A DNA stretch of 64,000 nucleotides, taken from assembly GCF_900141825.1 (NCBI RefSeq), contig NZ_FQYQ01000001.1, positions 62,001-126,000 of the forward strand, read 5' to 3'. The notes below the pieces were generated by a model, which saw only the letters and a list, made by a program, of their open reading frames with translations, was not told where the DNA came from and did not search any database. Of the stretch, positions 16,697-23,954 are shown piece after piece. The number at the start of each line of letters is the position of its first letter. Within the stretch, counting starts at the first letter, position 1. The stretch comes from Pseudobutyrivibrio xylanivorans DSM 14809 (lineage in GTDB: Bacteria > Bacillota > Clostridia > Lachnospirales > Lachnospiraceae). Both the position numbers and the translations under genes were made by a program.

Positions 16697-17179
16697 ATGC
16701 TAAGACTTGAGAAAATTAACGGAAAAAATGTTTGGGATATATTAAAACTATCAGTAGATGATTCTCAAAAGACTTTTGTAGCAAGTAATGAGATAAGTAT
16801 CATTGAAGCATACACAGCTATAACAGCGCATGGGTATGCCTATCCATTTGGAATCTATGAGGGGGATACCCCAATAGGATTTTTGATGATTGGATTTGAT
16901 AAGGATGATTATTGGGAAGATGCACCTGATATTGCCATAGGAAATTACAATTTGTGGCGACTGATGATAGATAAAAAATATCAGCATAAAGGATATGGCA
17001 GGCAAGCAGTAAAGCTCGCATTGGATTTCATTAAGACTTGTCCATGTGGACCAGCCGAATATTGTTGGTTATCCTATGAACCAGAGAATCAAATCGCAAA
17101 AGAGCTGTATGCATCCTATGGATTTGTTGAGACTGGGGATATGGATGGGGAAGAGCTTATAGCAGTTTTAAAAATATAG
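16697..17179 (+). CDS. GNAT-family N-acetyltransferase
   Basis: About 160 residues with the acetyl-CoA site in YNLWRLMIDKKYQHKGYGRQAV (R/QxxGxG/A type) and a late ENQIAKELYASYGFVETG segment. It resembles spermine/spermidine or diamine acetyltransferases (PaiA/BltD group). I chose the ATG at 16697 because GGAGGG lies just ahead; an in-frame ATG at 16679 would place that SD inside the gene. It follows nuclease 1 by about 90 bp in a patch of small accessory genes. The substrate is unproven. Confidence 0.82.
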   Translation: MLRLEKINGKNVWDILKLSVDDSQKTFVASNEISIIEAYTAITAHGYAYPFGIYEGDTPIGFLMIGFDKDDYWEDAPDIAIGNYNLWRLMIDKKYQHKGYGRQAVKLALDFIKTCPCGPAEYCWLSYEPENQIAKELYASYGFVETGDMDGEELIAVLKI

Positions 17180-17222
17180 AGGGAAGAATATTCCGTCAAA
17201 GGTTTGCAAAAATAAGGTGCGG

Positions 17223-17265
17223 TGGATGATTGGAGAAGTGTGAGAAGAACATGAACCGCTGGTAG
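17223..17265 (+). pseudogene. Internally deleted remnant of a mazG gene
   Basis: TGGATGATTGGAGAAGTG (17223-17240) matches codons WMIGEV of the intact mazG-like gene at 18562. GAGAAGAACATGAACCGC and TGGTAG (17242-17265) match its last codons, EKNMNRW-stop. The whole middle is missing. It is a scar of an extra mazG copy between the GNAT and methyltransferase genes. Confidence 0.75.
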
Positions 17266-17294
17266 AAGGAATAAACCGCAGGAGGAAGGTCGTT

Positions 17295-18077
17295 TTGAAC
17301 GAATATAGTCTACAACATAAAAAGGCGTGGGAGTTTGATGCATATGATTTTTGGGTAAGAACCGCCGGGACTCCGGAGGAAAGAGCATCAAAGGATAAAG
17401 AAAACCCCAGGAAGATGCTAAAGCAGTATGCGAACTACTTTGATTCTTTTGAAGGCGTCAAGGTAGCTAATATCTGCGGATCCTGTGGCAAGAAAGCAAT
17501 TCCGCTGGCTCTTTTGGGAGCAGAGGTTACAGTATTTGATATATCCGAAGCCAATAAGAAATATGCTATGGAAACAGCTGAGGCTGCAGGCGTAAACATT
17601 GGCTATGAAGTTTGTGATATCATGGAAATCGATATGGACAAGTATGCCGGCTTTTTTGATGTTGTCTTTATGGAGGGTGGAATCCTTCATTATTTCCACG
17701 ATATAGATGTTTTTATGAATGTTATGAACGGATTGCTTAAAACCGGTGGAAAGATGATCTGTAGTGACTTCCATCCATTTACTAAGATTTCCGATATACT
17801 TGAGCTGCAGCAGCCAACCATGAGTTATTTCTCAACAGATATATTTGAAGGTGAGATGGCGCACGCAAGATTTTACGATGAGGAGATCCGTAAGCAGATC
17901 CCTAAATGCCATTACAGGAAGTACACAATCAGCGAGATTATCAATTCTATCATCGGGAACGGATTTACTTTGGAGCGTTTTGATGAGCATCCTTCATGGG
18001 AGAACGAGAAACTTCCGGGAGAGTTTACTGCAATTGCAAAAAAAGATATGAAAGGCGCAGATAAATGGTTGGCTTAA
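17295..18077 (+). CDS. Class I SAM-dependent methyltransferase
   Basis: 260 residues. The SAM-binding strand/loop is VANICGSCGKKAIPLALLGAEVTVFDIS, shifted from the usual GxGxG to GSCGKK. EVCDIMEID and DVVFMEGGILHYF follow as the second acidic and post-motif strands. The substrate is unknown; small-molecule or ubiE-like methylation is possible. A TTG start at 17295 follows AGGAGGAAGG. The gene overlaps folA by 13 bases, so the two are likely translated together. Confidence 0.8.
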   Translation: MNEYSLQHKKAWEFDAYDFWVRTAGTPEERASKDKENPRKMLKQYANYFDSFEGVKVANICGSCGKKAIPLALLGAEVTVFDISEANKKYAMETAEAAGVNIGYEVCDIMEIDMDKYAGFFDVVFMEGGILHYFHDIDVFMNVMNGLLKTGGKMICSDFHPFTKISDILELQQPTMSYFSTDIFEGEMAHARFYDEEIRKQIPKCHYRKYTISEIINSIIGNGFTLERFDEHPSWENEKLPGEFTAIAKKDMKGADKWLA

Positions 18078-18538
18078 TTGTAGCACGGTCAAGAAATAAT
18101 GTTATTGGAAAAGACGGCGCCATTCCTTGGAAAATAAAGGGTGAGCAGATGCAGTTTAAGGAGCTTACTACAGGAAATGTTGTTGTAATGGGGAGGCGTT
18201 CTTATGAAGAGATAGGTTGTCCTCTACCAAATCGAGAGACCATAGTTGTGTCTAGGACAAAAAAGTTTGATGGCGATAATGTTCTAACAGCAAATTCTGT
18301 AAAAGAGGCAATAAAGCTGGCAAAGGGAAAGGATGTTTATATTGCCGGTGGTTATGGATTATACAAAGACGCCATGGCTCTTGTAGATATTATGTATATC
18401 ACTGAAGTAGAATTGGAAGTGGAAAATGGAGATGTGTTTTTTCCTATATTTAATGAAATGGAATTTGATAAGGAAATAGGTGAAACTCTTGGCGATGACA
18501 TCAAATATACTAGAACGGTTTATCGAAGAAAGAAATAA
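18065..18538 (+). CDS. folA: Dihydrofolate reductase
   Basis: Reduces dihydrofolate to tetrahydrofolate with NADPH. The sequence has LIVARSRNNVIGKDGAIPW (substrate/NADPH loop), VVMGRRSYEEIG, TIVVSRTKKF and VYIAGGYGLYKDAM. Length 157 matches bacterial DHFR. No thymidylate synthase gene is next to it; its neighbours are a methyltransferase and a MazG-like pyrophosphohydrolase, suggesting a salvage or accessory copy. Confidence 0.9.
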   Translation: MVGLIVARSRNNVIGKDGAIPWKIKGEQMQFKELTTGNVVVMGRRSYEEIGCPLPNRETIVVSRTKKFDGDNVLTANSVKEAIKLAKGKDVYIAGGYGLYKDAMALVDIMYITEVELEVENGDVFFPIFNEMEFDKEIGETLGDDIKYTRTVYRRKK

Positions 18539-18561
18539 TAAGGTTTTCTGGAGGGAGATTA

Positions 18562-18888
18562 ATGTCAGATTTTGGGATTAACGAAATGCTTGAAATGCAG
18601 AAAGCGCTTCAAGAGAAGTACAAAGATAAATGGGAGCATATTTCTCCAGAAGTTGGTAAAAACAAGCTACTTTGGATGATTGGAGAAGTTGGAGAGGTTA
18701 TTGATATAGTTAAGAAGCATGGTCCTCAGGCAGCAGATATAGACAATCCTGAGCGTAATCATCTTATTGAAGAAATGGCTGATGTGCTTATGTATTACAA
18801 TGATGTTTTGCTTTGCTATGGGATAACTGCGGAAGAACTAAAGGAATCTTATACCATCAAGTTTGAGAAGAATATGAACCGTTGGTAG
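18562..18888 (+). CDS. MazG-like nucleotide pyrophosphohydrolase
   Basis: 108 residues of the all-alpha NTP pyrophosphatase fold. The metal-binding helices show WMIGEVGEVIDIVKKHG (ExxE type) and HLIEEMADVLMYYNDVL (ExxD). Such proteins hydrolyse (d)NTPs, for example dUTP or damaged nucleotides. GGAGGGAG precedes the ATG. A deleted second copy is present at 17223-17265. Confidence 0.85.
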   Translation: MSDFGINEMLEMQKALQEKYKDKWEHISPEVGKNKLLWMIGEVGEVIDIVKKHGPQAADIDNPERNHLIEEMADVLMYYNDVLLCYGITAEELKESYTIKFEKNMNRW

Positions 18889-18925
18889 AAACAAAAATTA
18901 TTATGGTTATGGAGGTATGGGTAAG

Positions 18926-19015
18926 TTGACAGAGGTATTTTCAAAACCGGCGGCAGGCGGAATAATAGAAAAAATTGTTGATGGAGAAGTGTTTGTTATG
19001 TCAAATGTAGAATAA
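18926..19015 (+). pseudogene. NUDIX hydrolase N-terminal remnant
   Basis: A 29-codon ORF from TTG with GGAGG ahead, encoding an N-terminus TEVFSKPAAGGIIEKIVDGE followed by VFVMSNVE and a stop. It matches the start of the NUDIX pseudogene at 48621. 44 bases (18953-18996) are identical to 48648-48691. No NUDIX box remains. Confidence 0.7.
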
Positions 19016-19116
19016 TGCTATTTGAATAGTAGTCACACCATGATACAATCCTAATGTCAGCGTGACAATAGAATGACAATAAAAACTTGTGAAAAGGTAT
19101 TGGATTGATTCAAACC

Positions 19117-19240
19117 GTTCAGAAGTGAACTGATTTTAAACGCAAAATCGCCATTTTTCAGTTGGTAGCAATCTGAAATTTGCGAGCTGGAATAGATTTT
19201 ATATCACTGAGAACATTGATTATTCAATGTTCTCTTTTTT
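19117..19240 (+). ncRNA. Candidate small RNA ending in a strong terminator
   Basis: There is no intact CDS directly upstream. Three folded parts are visible: GTTCA/TGAAC (19117-19130), a stem CGCAAA/TTTGCG (19141-19146 with 19179-19184) stacked on TTTCAG/CTGAAA (19156-19161 with 19173-19178), and a perfect 11-bp terminator (19209-19219 with 19224-19234) with T6. The 5' end and promoter are not clear. It could also be the 3' end of the decayed NUDIX transcript. Confidence 0.45.
19209..19240 (+). terminator. Rho-independent terminator
   Basis: GAGAACATTGA pairs with TCAATGTTCTC around a 4-nt loop, followed by TTTTTT. It ends the mazG/NUDIX-remnant transcript or a small RNA. Confidence 0.92.
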
Positions 19241-19355
19241 ATTTGGTGACAATATTGGGATATACCTTAGATTTTTGACGAGTTTGAAAAAAATGTAAGG
19301 GTGAAAATGTAATGTAAAAGATACACGGATTTCAAAAAAGAATACCTGTTTTTAA

Positions 19356-19384
19356 TTGTTATACAAATATAATATGAGTATAAT
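19356..19384 (+). promoter_or_regulatory. Predicted promoter of the SGNH-MATE pair
   Basis: TTGTTA (19356-19361) and TATAAT (19379-19384) with 17 bp between, about 40 bp before the SD AAGGGGG. Confidence 0.6.
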
Positions 19385-19431
19385 TCAGGTGAAATATTAG
19401 GCTTAAAATATACTATAAGGGGGAAGCAAAA

Positions 19432-20097
19432 ATGAATAAAGAAGATATACTTGATAAATATTTTAAAGAAGAGAAAATTGGCAAGGTAAAGCTTTTTGCA
19501 CATTTAAATATAAATTCAAAAAAGGGACAGATTTTATTTGTGGGATCTTCATTGATGGAGCAGTTTCCTGTAAATGAGATTCAGCAAAAATACAACCTGG
19601 GGAAGATTATTTATAACAGAGGAATAGGAGGCTTTACAATTCCTGAAATGCTAGATGCTATAGAAGAGCAGATTTTTGAATTAGAACCAGCAGTGATATT
19701 TCTAAATATTGGCACCAACGATATAAGCGCCCCTGAGTGGAGTAAAGCAAAATTTGAGGAAGATTATGGAAAATTGTTGAGATTAATTAAAGAACGTCTT
19801 CCTAAAACGAGGGTTTTTCTGATGAAGTATTACCCTGTGAATGAAGAAGTGGCTGAAAGCATGCCTGGGGATGGTTATATCAAGGCAGTAAGAAATAGAA
19901 TTGAAAGAATGGATACCGCAAATAATGTGGTGCGTGATTTGGCTCTGAATTATGGATATAGATATATAGATGTAAATGCCGGAATTATGAATGAAAATGG
20001 TCAGGTAAAAAAAGAACTGTCTAAAGATGGAATTCATATGTGGCCAGAGGCATATGAGATTATTTTTGAAAATATGAAGAGCTATATTTTGGAGTAA
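19432..20097 (+). CDS. SGNH/GDSL-family hydrolase
   Basis: 221 residues without a signal peptide. Block I is FVGSSLMEQFP (Ser), block II NRGIGGFT (Gly), block III IGTNDIS (Asn) and block V DGIHMWPEAY (Asp/His). This is the complete SGNH set, as in intracellular acyl or acetyl esterases. It lies 3 bases before a MATE transporter gene, so the pair may handle one compound. The substrate is unknown. Confidence 0.85.
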   Translation: MNKEDILDKYFKEEKIGKVKLFAHLNINSKKGQILFVGSSLMEQFPVNEIQQKYNLGKIIYNRGIGGFTIPEMLDAIEEQIFELEPAVIFLNIGTNDISAPEWSKAKFEEDYGKLLRLIKERLPKTRVFLMKYYPVNEEVAESMPGDGYIKAVRNRIERMDTANNVVRDLALNYGYRYIDVNAGIMNENGQVKKELSKDGIHMWPEAYEIIFENMKSYILE

Positions 20098-20100
20098 GTA

Positions 20101-21477
20101 ATGAAACAGATCGATTTTGAAAATGGAGGAACTCTCAATAATATTCTAGCTACGGCATTGCCTATGATGGTGGCTCAGATATTAAACCTCTTATATAACA
20201 TAGTTGACAGAATTTATATTGCTCGTATTCCTGATATTGGAACGACGGCACTTGGGGCTGTGGGCCTGTGTTTCCCAGTTGTAATTATGGTCGGAGCCTT
20301 TACAAATATGTTTGGTAGTGGAGGTGCTCCATTATTTTCTATATCCAAGGGACAGGGAGATAAAGAAGCCGCAGGAGATTATCAAAACACTTCTTTTTTT
20401 CTGCTAGTGTCGACGGGGATTGTCCTGACTGTGGTGGGTGAGATTTTCGGAAAATATATATTATCGTTATTTGGAACATCTGATTTATCCATGATGTATG
20501 CATTGCCTTATCTTAGGATATTTCTTGTAGGAACAATATTTTCTATGATTTCAACTGGGATGAATCCCTTTATAAATGCTCAGGGCTTTTCTCTTGTTGG
20601 GATGACTACTGTGGTTGTGGGAGCTGTTGCAAATATCATTTTGGATCCACTTTTCATATTTGTATTTGGATTTGGAATTGAAGGGGCAGCTATAGCCACT
20701 GTTATATCTCAGGCACTATCTGCTCTCTATGTTATGCATTTTCTCTTTGGAGTTAAGTGTGATTATAGAGTGAGGTTGTTATCTTTTACGGAAGCAAAGA
20801 AAAATATTGAAAAGGCAAAAAAAATAGCAGGACTTGGCACAGCAGCTTTTATTATGCAATTTACCAATGCTGCAGTACAGGTTTCTTGTAACAATGTGCT
20901 TTCAGATGTGGGCGGAGATATTTATATATCCATAATGACAATAGTTAACAGCGCCAGACAGATGATGGAAACTCCTATTTTGGCCTTTTCCGAAGGCGCA
21001 TCACCTATGATTAGTTTCAACTATGGAGCTAGAAGATATGATCGTATAAAAAAATCTATCTTTATAATGTTTGTGCTTAACTTCGTATATACGCTATTAG
21101 TATGGTTGGTAATAAGATTTTTCCCAGCAGCATTAATTGGGATATTCAGCGATGACAAAACTATATTGGCCGATGCCATACCAGCATTCAATATTTATTT
21201 TTCCACATTTGTATTTATGACTTTTCAGCACTGTGGTCAGGTTACATTCAAATCCTTGGGAAGGAAGAACCAGGCTATTTTCTTTTCCTTATTTAGAAAA
21301 ATAATAATTGTAGTACCTCTTACCTATCTGCTTCCTTATACGTTTTCAAAGGGAACAGATGGAGTATTTATGGCAGAGCCTATAAGTAATGTGGTAGGTG
21401 GATTGGCGTGTTTCATCACTATGCTAATCACAGTAGGGTATATGTTTAGGACAGAAAAAAACACGCTGCATAATTAA
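20101..21477 (+). CDS. MATE-family efflux transporter
   Basis: A 458-residue membrane protein with about 12 hydrophobic helices in two similar halves, starting TLNNILATALPMMVAQI. MATE proteins export drugs or metabolites using Na+ or H+ gradients; this one resembles the NorM/DinF-like cluster common in Clostridia. It is cotranscribed with the SGNH hydrolase. Confidence 0.9.
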   Translation: MKQIDFENGGTLNNILATALPMMVAQILNLLYNIVDRIYIARIPDIGTTALGAVGLCFPVVIMVGAFTNMFGSGGAPLFSISKGQGDKEAAGDYQNTSFFLLVSTGIVLTVVGEIFGKYILSLFGTSDLSMMYALPYLRIFLVGTIFSMISTGMNPFINAQGFSLVGMTTVVVGAVANIILDPLFIFVFGFGIEGAAIATVISQALSALYVMHFLFGVKCDYRVRLLSFTEAKKNIEKAKKIAGLGTAAFIMQFTNAAVQVSCNNVLSDVGGDIYISIMTIVNSARQMMETPILAFSEGASPMISFNYGARRYDRIKKSIFIMFVLNFVYTLLVWLVIRFFPAALIGIFSDDKTILADAIPAFNIYFSTFVFMTFQHCGQVTFKSLGRKNQAIFFSLFRKIIIVVPLTYLLPYTFSKGTDGVFMAEPISNVVGGLACFITMLITVGYMFRTEKNTLHN

Positions 21478-21556
21478 AATATGGTACAATGCAAATGTAA
21501 CCGTGCAAATGTAAAGTAAAAAGTGACAAAAACTGTGCAAAACCCCTTTATATTTG

Positions 21557-21585
21557 TTGTCAATAAAAAATAGTGTTTGTATAAT
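21557..21585 (+). promoter_or_regulatory. Predicted lacI1 promoter, with direct repeats upstream
   Basis: TTGTCA (21557-21562) and TATAAT (21580-21585) with 17 bp between. Two direct copies of TGCAAATGTAA (21490-21500 and 21504-21514) lie about 45 bp upstream at a 14-bp pitch and may bind an activator. Confidence 0.6.
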
Positions 21586-21657
21586 TCCCTTAAGACGTCT
21601 GAAAATCAACGAAAAGGAGATATGAAGATAGTATTAGAAGGGTGAAAGGAAAACATA

Positions 21658-22695
21658 ATGGCTAAGAAGGCAGTCACTCAAGGCAGGATAGCAGAGGCTT
21701 TGGGAATCTCCAGAAACACTGTATCAAAAGCATTGAACAATGATGTTGGTGTTTCTGAAGAGATGCGAAAAAAGATAAGAGATACAGCTATTGAGATGGG
21801 CTATAACAAGCTGGTTGTTATAGATGAAAAGGGCGGTATTTACAAGCAAAATATTGCACTTGTTTGTATAGGAAATGCTCTTATTGACAGTTATTGGAAT
21901 ACATTCATAGTTGCCCTTGATAAACGCTTAAGAAGCCTTAATTACAACATGACATTATGTTTTTTGGATGAGGAAGAGGAATCGGGGCTCAAAATACCAG
22001 ACACTCTTTCTCCAAGTTATGTAGCTGGCATAGTATTTATAGGAGTTTGCACTAAAGCATTTGCCAAGAAACTGATGGAGCTTCACATTCCTACAGTGTT
22101 TATAGATACCTTTTGGGATGTTGATATAAACAATCTGTTTTCTGATACATTAATGATCGATAATTATCATGCTGTTTATGATATTACCACTCGATTGATT
22201 AAGGACGGGCATAAACATATAGGCTTTTTAGGAGATATATATACCTGTAAAAGCTACTATGAACGTTGGAAGGGATATAGGAATGCTCTCATAGATAATA
22301 AAAGAGAGTATGAAGAAAAGTATTGTGCTATAGGAAAAAATATAGATGGCACATATACCGATGAGGAATACATTTTTAAGCAGTATAAAAATATGGATAT
22401 AAAACCTACAGCAATGGTTTGTTGTAATGACAGATATGCTATTCAATTCATGCTTGGGCTTAAATCATTGGGCTACGAAGTACCTCAGGATATTGCTGTT
22501 AGCGGGTTTGACAACCTGAAGGAAGCCTCATATTTTTATCCAGCACTTACAACAGTTGAAGGCAACAGGAGTCAGTTGGGAAGCAGAGCTGCAGATCAAA
22601 TAGTCAAAAGAATCAACGCTCCTAACGAGCAGTATGAATTAGTTAGACTTCAAACTACTCCTATATACAGAGACAGTACTAAACGAAAATCATAA
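21658..22695 (+). CDS. LacI-family regulator 1 of the mannan locus
   Basis: 345 residues: an N-terminal helix-turn-helix (RIAEALGISRNTVSKALNN) and a periplasmic-binding-protein-like sensor with VSGFDNL near the end. LacI-type repressors of this group respond to sugars or sugar phosphates. It heads a run of GH130, GH5, GH26 and GH36 genes on the same strand, so mannooligosaccharide control is likely. A second LacI gene lies at 32037. Confidence 0.88.
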   Translation: MAKKAVTQGRIAEALGISRNTVSKALNNDVGVSEEMRKKIRDTAIEMGYNKLVVIDEKGGIYKQNIALVCIGNALIDSYWNTFIVALDKRLRSLNYNMTLCFLDEEEESGLKIPDTLSPSYVAGIVFIGVCTKAFAKKLMELHIPTVFIDTFWDVDINNLFSDTLMIDNYHAVYDITTRLIKDGHKHIGFLGDIYTCKSYYERWKGYRNALIDNKREYEEKYCAIGKNIDGTYTDEEYIFKQYKNMDIKPTAMVCCNDRYAIQFMLGLKSLGYEVPQDIAVSGFDNLKEASYFYPALTTVEGNRSQLGSRAADQIVKRINAPNEQYELVRLQTTPIYRDSTKRKS

Positions 22696-22727
22696 TCACT
22701 TCTTTTTATCTATCTAAAAGAAATTCA

Positions 22728-23933
22728 ATGAAAAAACCAGAAATTTTATACTCACCTGTACCAGTCGTAGAACCTAAAGAGGGCTGCGACTGGGCAGATA
22801 CTATGGTTCTGAATCCAGCTCTTATTTTGGATGAGGATGGCAAAACTATTCATATGCTTTTTAGAGCAACTGGACCATGGCCAAAGAAAAATCTTAAAGG
22901 ATTATCAGATCCATACCCTATTTTTTTAGGTTACGCAAAAAGTGAAGATATGGGAGAAAGCTTCAACTGCGATTTTTCCAGACCAGCATTGGCACCAAAT
23001 GTGGCATATGAAAAGGATGATATGTACATAAGAGATGCCAATGGTAGAAGGGTTTTGAATTATGCTAACGGTTGCGTTGAAGACCCTCGTATTTTTAATA
23101 TTGGCGATAAGCTGTATCTTACCGTGGCTTCAAGACTTTTTCCACCAGGCCCTTATTGGGAGAAGGATGCCAGAAGAGATAATCTTCCAGATTGGGTTTT
23201 CGAGGATGGTAGCGAGGCAGGTAGATGCGCCCTGGCAAATGATACTGTTACAGTTCTTTACGAGTTGAATCTAGAGGAATTGAAAAACCGTAGATATGAA
23301 AACGCATTTACGTATGTATGTCCGCTGACAGATGGGGAACTAACAGACAATAGGGATGTATTTTTCTTTCCAAAGAAATTTATGATTAATGGAAAGGAGC
23401 AGCTTTTGATGCTGCATAGGCCTGATGATCCTAGCAAATTTGAAGGAGTAACAGACGTAAAAACTCCATCCATAATGCTTGCGGCAGCAGAGTCATTTGA
23501 AGATTTTACTACAAAAAAAGCTACCAATAAGCTACTTGCCACAAGTGAATTTAATTGGGAAAAGGAACGAGTAGGGGCAAGCTTTCCTCCTATCGATTTA
23601 GGAGAGGGACAGTGGCTGGTTTCGTATCATGGAAAACAGTTGCCTGATTATGGCTACACACAGTCTTTTATGATTTTGCAGGAGAGGGAAAATGATTTTC
23701 CGAAAATCATTCATAGGATGTCAGAGCGATTAATTTATGCAAAGCAGGATTGGGAGTTACCAGATAAATTTCCTTGTCCATGTATATTTACAACAGGTGC
23801 AGTTGTAGTGGAGGACACGCTTATTATGGGGTATGGGGCTGCTGACCAGAAGATTGGAATTGCTAAAACAAGCCTCTCAGAATTAGTTGAATATGTTAGA
23901 CGTTTTGATTCTAAAGGTAATTTAAAAAATTAG
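22728..23933 (+). CDS. GH130-family phosphorylase or mannosidase-like enzyme
   Basis: 401 residues with the five-bladed propeller pattern of GH130: MVLNPALI, MLFRATGP, CVEDPRIF (catalytic Asp candidate), VSYHGKQ and MGYGAADQKIGIA near the end. GH130 enzymes phosphorolyse beta-mannosyl linkages to mannose-1-phosphate; some members hydrolyse instead. It is clearly distinct from the two GH130 genes at 38885 and 40069, and it lacks a signal peptide. It lies between LacI regulator 1 and the secreted mannanase GH5. Confidence 0.8.
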   Translation: MKKPEILYSPVPVVEPKEGCDWADTMVLNPALILDEDGKTIHMLFRATGPWPKKNLKGLSDPYPIFLGYAKSEDMGESFNCDFSRPALAPNVAYEKDDMYIRDANGRRVLNYANGCVEDPRIFNIGDKLYLTVASRLFPPGPYWEKDARRDNLPDWVFEDGSEAGRCALANDTVTVLYELNLEELKNRRYENAFTYVCPLTDGELTDNRDVFFFPKKFMINGKEQLLMLHRPDDPSKFEGVTDVKTPSIMLAAAESFEDFTTKKATNKLLATSEFNWEKERVGASFPPIDLGEGQWLVSYHGKQLPDYGYTQSFMILQERENDFPKIIHRMSERLIYAKQDWELPDKFPCPCIFTTGAVVVEDTLIMGYGAADQKIGIAKTSLSELVEYVRRFDSKGNLKN

Positions 23934-23954
23934 ATAATGTAAAAGGGATGAAAA

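Noticed and set aside
17105-17115. ATGCATCC in the GNAT gene as an array unit
   Set aside because: A single arm within coding sequence with no partner at the 39-bp spacing; likely chance.
15200-19260. Integrated mobile element with attachment sites
   Set aside because: No integrase, transposase, tRNA target or flanking duplication was found, although the gene debris suggests past rearrangement.
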